From Coriobacteriales bacterium (GTDB lineage Bacteria; Actinomycetota; Coriobacteriia; Coriobacteriales; UBA8131), in assembly GCA_031286975.1 (NCBI GenBank), contig JAITTM010000228.1, positions 1 to 9,216 on the forward strand: 9,216 nucleotides of DNA, written 5' to 3'. A model generated the notes under the pieces. It saw nothing but the letters and a program-made list of their open reading frames with translations, was not told where the DNA came from and did no database searches. Positions within the stretch are counted from its first letter, which is position 1. Each line of letters begins with the position of its first letter. The position numbers and the translations under genes are program-made. Of this stretch, positions 5,674 through 9,216 are shown piece after piece.

Positions 5674-7557
5674 ATGAGTTCTATGAGCGAAAAAGGTATT
5701 TCAAGACGTGCGTTTCTGACAGGTGCCGCCGCGGTTGGTGCTGTTGCGGCAGCTGGCTTGGCCGGTTGCGCTCCAACGGCTGGTGGGGATGGAAGCCCTG
5801 CTGACGGCGACTCTACCACTACGACAGGCGGAGCCTATCCCTGGCTGACTGCACCTGCCCCGATCACCGACTTTGCCGAGACCAAGGAGACTGACATCTT
5901 GATCATCGGTGCTGGTATCGCGGGTCTGTGCACCGCGGCTTCCGCTTCTGAGGAGGCTGGTGTCAAGGTCACCGTTGTTGAGAAGTGCGCGAACTTCAAC
6001 GGGCGTGGCGGCGGCTTTGGTGCCATCAACTCCCGCGCGATGGAGGCCGTTGGTGCCACCTTTGACAAGACCGATGCCTACGCGCACTGGGTTGCCCAGA
6101 CCGGCAGTCGTGCCAACGAGAAGCTGATCGCCAAATTCTTCCGCGACAGCGAACGTGCCTCCAACTGGATGCTCGACAAGATCGAAGCCGTCGGAGCCCC
6201 GGTCATGGTGGGCGATTTCTTCTCCAAGGACAAGGTCTGGTCTGAGGTTCCCGGTTATCACATGGCATTTATGATGCCCCCTGCGGAGGGCGAGGCTCCG
6301 CTGTTCGAGTACAATCCCTTCCTGCCTGCTACTTTGGCAAACGACGCGGCGGTCAAGCAAGGCGTCGAGTTCATCTATAACGCTCCTGCCGTGCAGCTGA
6401 TTAAAGAGGGGGAGAAGGTCGTTGGCGCCGTTGTCGAGACCGAGGAGGGTGTCTATACGCGCATCAACGCATCCAAGGGTGTCGTGCTCGCTACGGGCGA
6501 CATCTCCGGCGACCCTGAGATGGTCGCGGCGTATGCGCCCATCGCCCTGCCGTACCCGCTTGAGCGCACCCAGTACACCCCCACCAACGTTGGTGCCGGT
6601 TGGAACAGTGGCGCGCCGGTCAACAACGGCGAGGGTCACAAGATGGGCATGTGGGTGGGTGGCCAGATCCAGGCCGATCCCGGTCCGACCATGATGCACC
6701 CGCAGGCCTTTACCTGGTTCCATGCAGCCTTCCTCTTTGTCAACATCAACGGCGAGCGCTTCTTCTGCGAGGACACCTGGGTCCAGGGCAAGTCGAACAA
6801 CATGGTGCGCCAGCCCGAGCAGCGCGCATTTGCGATCTTCGACAACAACTGGCTCGACGACATCAAGGCCACCGTTGGCCATGGCGGCGGCATGTTCTGG
6901 GACAGCTTCCGCCCCTTCGGCACCTCGACTTCGGTTGCCGCCGACAGCTTTGCCGCATCGATGTTTGGTGATGGTACTCCCGAGAATACCGGGTATCTCG
7001 GTGCCGGTGAGGATCCCAACGCCGCTACCGATCCCGTGACCTGGACGCAGCCCGCATGGCAGGCCGACACCATCGAGGAGCTCGCCGAACTGATCCACGT
7101 GCCCGCCGATACCCTCAAGGCCACTGTTGACCGCTACAACCTGATGTGCGACGCCAAATCCGACACCGACTTCTTCAAGGAGGCCGTCTTCCTGACCCCG
7201 ATCAAGGAGCCGCCATTCTTTGCCACGAAGGTCGGTCCGGCCGTGTTAGCCATCCCTACCGGCTTGAAGTGTGACGAGAACTTCGCCGTCATCGACGCCG
7301 ACAGCAAACCAATCGAGGGCCTGTTTGTCACGGGCAACATGGTGGGCAGCGTCATCGCCGTCGACTACCCAATCAACGTCGCTGGCAACAGCCATGGCCG
7401 CTGCATCACCTTTGGCTACGACCTCGGCAAGCAGCTCGCCGGTGTCTACACGCCCGCTATCAACCCCGGCGACCCGATGCCCGGTCTTAAGGTTGGCGAG
7501 CTGAACGGCTGGACGGCCGAGGGCTTCACCACCGACTTCGTGGCTGACGGAATGTAG
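5674..7557 (+). CDS. Tat-exported FAD-dependent reductase (fumarate-reductase-like flavoprotein)
   Basis: A 627-residue extracytoplasmic flavoprotein expected to reduce an organic acceptor in anaerobic respiration. The N-terminus has a twin-arginine signal (SRRAFLTG, residues 10-17), an alanine/glycine-rich core and a lipobox-like LAGC ending at Cys32, so it is probably a Tat-exported lipoprotein. A Ser/Thr/Gly-rich linker leads to the FAD dinucleotide fold (DILIIGAGIAGL, about 74-85, closing with VTVVEK), the GRGGGFGAINS segment (110-120), INGERFF (358-364) and the C-terminal GLFVTGNMVGSVIAVDYP into INVAGNSHGR (to 576). There is no FMN-binding or heme domain, so a separate electron donor is required and none is encoded here. 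The Arg of the fumarate-reductase NRLGGN motif has no counterpart in the VDYPINVAGNS segment (563-573), arguing against fumarate. ATG 5674 follows AAAGGAGG (5662-5669) by 4 bases; ATG 5683 is an alternative. Divergent from its likely regulator. The family is secure, the substrate is not. Confidence 0.93.
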   Translation: MSSMSEKGISRRAFLTGAAAVGAVAAAGLAGCAPTAGGDGSPADGDSTTTTGGAYPWLTAPAPITDFAETKETDILIIGAGIAGLCTAASASEEAGVKVTVVEKCANFNGRGGGFGAINSRAMEAVGATFDKTDAYAHWVAQTGSRANEKLIAKFFRDSERASNWMLDKIEAVGAPVMVGDFFSKDKVWSEVPGYHMAFMMPPAEGEAPLFEYNPFLPATLANDAAVKQGVEFIYNAPAVQLIKEGEKVVGAVVETEEGVYTRINASKGVVLATGDISGDPEMVAAYAPIALPYPLERTQYTPTNVGAGWNSGAPVNNGEGHKMGMWVGGQIQADPGPTMMHPQAFTWFHAAFLFVNINGERFFCEDTWVQGKSNNMVRQPEQRAFAIFDNNWLDDIKATVGHGGGMFWDSFRPFGTSTSVAADSFAASMFGDGTPENTGYLGAGEDPNAATDPVTWTQPAWQADTIEELAELIHVPADTLKATVDRYNLMCDAKSDTDFFKEAVFLTPIKEPPFFATKVGPAVLAIPTGLKCDENFAVIDADSKPIEGLFVTGNMVGSVIAVDYPINVAGNSHGRCITFGYDLGKQLAGVYTPAINPGDPMPGLKVGELNGWTAEGFTTDFVADGM

Positions 7558-7566
7558 GACTTTCGA

Positions 7567-8052
7567 ATGCCCGACACAGAGGCCATAGACGCCGACAGCG
7601 CGTTTGCCCGTCTCGAGAAACTCGTGGCGATGCTGCCCCAGATTCAGCGGCGCGATACGCTGCTGCTGCGGGCTCGTGAAGCCAGGAACCTTCTGGAGAT
7701 CGATGCGCGCACCCGTATGCTGCAAAACGAGATCGCCGGATACGAGCGGGTACTCAACCAGGCACTTCTTGACGCAAAGGCGGCATCGGAGACGGGGGAT
7801 GCGGATGGCGAAAGCCGCCAGCTCTCCATCGTTCGGGCCTATAACGAGCTCAAGTACACGCGGCTCTCCGCGATGCAGCGCTCCGAGAACGGTCTGCGCG
7901 AGGCGCTCAAGGCCTCAGAACTGACGCTTGAGGATCCTCTTGCGGAGTATGCCTTAGGTGATGAGGATTTTCTCGCCCTCGAAGCTGAGATCCACGACTA
8001 TCAGGAGGAGTACCAAAGGCTCTATGACTATTGCCTGAGTCTTGAATCGTGA
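7567..8052 (+). CDS. small coiled-coil hypothetical protein linked to the reductase
   Basis: I do not recognise this 161-residue protein with confidence. It has no signal peptide, membrane segment or cysteine, and is acidic and almost wholly helical by composition, with coiled-coil-like heptads in about residues 15-120 and an acidic tail rich in Glu, Asp and Tyr (DYQEEYQRLYDY). The alternating helical pattern faintly recalls the YlbF/YmcA family, but I would not assign it. ATG 7567 is preceded by TAGGA (7555-7559), which overlaps the reductase stop, at a 7-base spacing. Only 9 bp separate the two genes, so they are surely co-transcribed. Plausible roles are a cytoplasmic assembly or proofreading chaperone for the Tat substrate, or a bystander; this is inference from position. 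Codon use and G+C match the reductase. Confidence 0.75.
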   Translation: MPDTEAIDADSAFARLEKLVAMLPQIQRRDTLLLRAREARNLLEIDARTRMLQNEIAGYERVLNQALLDAKAASETGDADGESRQLSIVRAYNELKYTRLSAMQRSENGLREALKASELTLEDPLAEYALGDEDFLALEAEIHDYQEEYQRLYDYCLSLES

Positions 8053-8053
8053 A

Positions 8054-8073
8054 TCGGCTGTAAATCGAGCCGA
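8054..8073 (+). repeat. short hairpin after the reductase operon
   Basis: TCGGCT at 8054-8059 is perfectly complementary to AGCCGA at 8068-8073, with an 8-nt loop, starting 2 bases after the stop of the coiled-coil gene. No T run follows. With the larger hairpin at 8082-8113 it makes two stem-loops in tandem at the 3' end of the operon. Confidence 0.4.
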
Positions 8074-8081
8074 AGGCAACA

Positions 8082-8113
8082 CACGAGGCAGCCCTTAGTT
8101 GGGCTGCCTCGTG
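8082..8113 (+). terminator. strong hairpin, probable operon terminator lacking a T run
   Basis: CACGAGGCAGCCC (8082-8094) pairs perfectly with GGGCTGCCTCGTG (8101-8113) around the loop TTAGTT, giving a 13-bp G+C-rich stem. It stands between the reductase operon and the CDF gene, where a terminator is expected. GTATCATG follows instead of a T run, so it may act as a U-less terminator, a 3' stabilising structure or a transcription pause. Its last bases also form the TG of the next gene's extended -10. Confidence 0.65.
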
Positions 8114-8120
8114 GTATCAT
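8112..8120 (+). promoter_or_regulatory. extended -10 promoter for a leaderless CDF mRNA
   Basis: TGGTATCAT fits TGnTATnAT, five of six -10 bases with the TGn extension. The box ends at 8120, so transcription should start about 7 bases later, at or next to A8127 of the ATG. No Shine-Dalgarno precedes that ATG (GCTCCC). No good -35 is present in the preceding hairpin. Confidence 0.5.
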
Positions 8121-8126
8121 GCTCCC

Positions 8127-9059
8127 ATGACATCTTCGTTAACAGAGCACACCGCAGTTGAGGGCACGCGCACGCGTACTCGTTACATCAAACGGGTGCT
8201 TGCGGGCATCTTCTTGCTCAACGTCGCGGTGTCGCTTGCCAAGTTCTTCTACGGGCTTGTCACCAACTCGGCATCCATGCAGGCCGACGGCATCCACTCG
8301 CTCTTTGACGCGGCGGGCAGCGCCGTCGGTTTTGTCGGCACGGTTCTGGCAAGCCGCCCCGCCGACTCGAACCATCCCTACGGTCATGCGAAGTTCGAGA
8401 CCTTCGCGTCGGTCGTCCTCGGCATCCTTTTGCTGGCAGCCGCCTACAAGGTGGGCTACGATGCCGTGCTTGCCCTGTTCGCCCAGCATTCTGAGGTGCA
8501 GGTGACGCCGCTGTCCTTTGTCATCATGCTGGTGACGCTCTGCGTGAATGTGGGTGCTACTGTCTATGAGCGTCGCGCCGGGCGGCGTGTTGCGAGCGAG
8601 ATTCTGGCGGCAGATGCCGCGCATACCCTCTCCGACGTGTTTGTCACCGTGGGCGTCATCATCGGTTTGGCGCTCGTCTGGCTGGGCTTTCCCCTCGCGG
8701 ATAGCGTCACTGCGCTGGTTGTGAGCGCCATCATCCTCTACACCGCCTTCACCGTCTTTCGCCAGGCGTTTGGCACCTTCTCTGACACGGCGCGCATCCC
8801 CGCCGCCGCCATCGCGCAGTTGGTATGCGAGCACGCCGGTGTTGACCAGTGCCACTGCATCCGCACCCGTGGCGTCCCCTCTGAGGTCTACGCCGACTTT
8901 CATATGCTGGTAAACCCCCAGATGTCGGTGCGTGATGCCCATGATCTTGCTAAGAAGGTTGAGTGCGACCTTCTTAGCGCCTATCCCATGCTGGTCGATG
9001 TGACCATTCACATAGAACCCAACACCGAGGAAGAGCGGCGCGTATTTGACAAGAGCTGA
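8127..9059 (+). CDS. cation diffusion facilitator (CDF) metal efflux transporter
   Basis: A 310-residue CDF protein exporting divalent metal ions, probably by proton antiport, as a dimer in the cytoplasmic membrane. Six hydrophobic helices fill roughly residues 23-220. The helix-2 metal site reads ADGIHSLFD, with His57 and Asp61 as HxxxD, and helix 5 reads DAAHTLSD, with His166 and Asp170 as a second HxxxD. The family signature HPYGHAKFE is at 83-91. The cytoplasmic C-terminal ferredoxin-like dimerisation domain covers about 222-300 and ends VDVTIHIEPN. HxxxD in both helices is more usual of zinc-type than manganese-type members (typically DxxxD), but metal choice is uncertain. ATG 8127 is the only reasonable start; later methionines fall inside the conserved helix-2 region. 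It has its own promoter and no visible metal regulator, and no evident functional link to the reductase. Confidence 0.94.
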   Translation: MTSSLTEHTAVEGTRTRTRYIKRVLAGIFLLNVAVSLAKFFYGLVTNSASMQADGIHSLFDAAGSAVGFVGTVLASRPADSNHPYGHAKFETFASVVLGILLLAAAYKVGYDAVLALFAQHSEVQVTPLSFVIMLVTLCVNVGATVYERRAGRRVASEILAADAAHTLSDVFVTVGVIIGLALVWLGFPLADSVTALVVSAIILYTAFTVFRQAFGTFSDTARIPAAAIAQLVCEHAGVDQCHCIRTRGVPSEVYADFHMLVNPQMSVRDAHDLAKKVECDLLSAYPMLVDVTIHIEPNTEEERRVFDKS

Positions 9060-9086
9060 GGGCTTGCGCTAGAAAAAATGCTAGTG

Positions 9087-9160
9087 CCCTGTAACATCTA
9101 AAAATGTGCAGGGTCGCGCCGGACATATTTCGTAGTGCAAGGCGTCCGACCGAGCACTAC
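9087..9160 (+). other. structured non-coding stretch after the CDF gene
   Basis: The last 157 bases hold no complete gene. CCCTG (9087-9091) and CAGGG (9109-9113) enclose ACAT (9094-9097) and ATGT (9104-9107), an imperfect hairpin that might end the CDF transcript. Next, CGGAC (9120-9124) can pair with GTCCG (9144-9148), and GTAGTGC (9132-9138) with GCACTAC (9154-9160); the arms interleave as in an H-type pseudoknot, or are alternatives. An AGGAAGG at 9174-9180 precedes ATG 9192, which stops after six codons. This may be the leader of a gene beyond the window. It matches no riboswitch or structural RNA I know. Confidence 0.3.
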
Positions 9161-9216
9161 TGTACGTAATGTGAGGAAGGACAACGCAGCAATGCGGAAT
9201 ATGAACAAGTGACTCT

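Noticed and set aside
5701..7098. Long open frame on the minus strand opposite the reductase (465 codons)
   Set aside because: It mirrors the high-G+C codon structure of the real gene, has no recognisable domain and is rich in His, Gly and Val as antisense frames of such genes are. The plus-strand protein has clear Tat and FAD motifs.
8139..9011. Minus-strand 290-codon frame opposite the CDF gene
   Set aside because: Antisense shadow: no hydrophobic segments or motifs, while the plus frame has both HxxxD metal sites.
9059..9090. AGGGC/GCCCT stem just after the CDF stop as a terminator
   Set aside because: The stem is broken by a large asymmetric internal loop and is not followed by T residues; the 9087-9113 hairpin is at least as good.
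1..9216. CRISPR array, tRNA, rRNA, insertion sequence or att site
   Set aside because: No regularly spaced direct repeats, no cloverleaf or CCA ends, no transposase or integrase motifs, and no long terminal inverted repeats were seen on either strand.

Overview
The window looks like chromosomal DNA from an anaerobic, high-G+C gut actinobacterium of the class Coriobacteriia, most likely an Eggerthellaceae relative. The strongest pointer is the central pair: a 12-membrane-helix protein with a LuxR-type DNA-binding tail, divergent from a Tat-exported, FAD-only fumarate-reductase-like flavoprotein. That pairing is characteristic of these bacteria, which use many such secreted reductases to respire diet- or host-derived molecules. 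The taxonomic call is inference from gene content, not from a marker search.

Layout. Bases 1-245 are a leader region with small inverted repeats and weak promoter-like boxes. Next come efp (246-806, +) and a two-gene ABC transporter operon (933-3901, +) made of an ATPase and a double-FtsX-domain permease. The operon has visibly lower G+C than its surroundings. A convergent gap of about 117 bp separates it from the membrane LuxR-type regulator (4019-5452, -). The 221-bp divergent intergenic region (5453-5673) holds two 19-bp dyad sites of the ATGAGCCA type and an extended -10 promoter facing each way. The Tat-signal lipoprotein flavin reductase (5674-7557, +) and a small coiled-coil protein 9 bp behind it (7567-8052, +) follow. 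Two hairpins (8054-8113) separate that unit from a cation diffusion facilitator (8127-9059, +), whose promoter geometry predicts a leaderless mRNA. The last 157 bases hold no complete gene but can fold into nested or pseudoknot-like structures.

How the parts fit. The core system is probably a substrate-sensing respiratory module. The membrane regulator would sense a small molecule, bind the TGAGCCA dyads and switch on the divergent reductase plus its small partner, while controlling its own promoter, which the dyads flank. The reductase lacks an FMN-binding or heme domain, and no electron-donor gene is visible nearby, so electrons must come from a partner encoded elsewhere. Its C-terminal substrate-site region carries a VDYPINVAGNS segment where fumarate reductases have the catalytic NRLGGN arginine, so a non-fumarate substrate is likely. 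The ABC operon and the CDF transporter look like unrelated neighbours.
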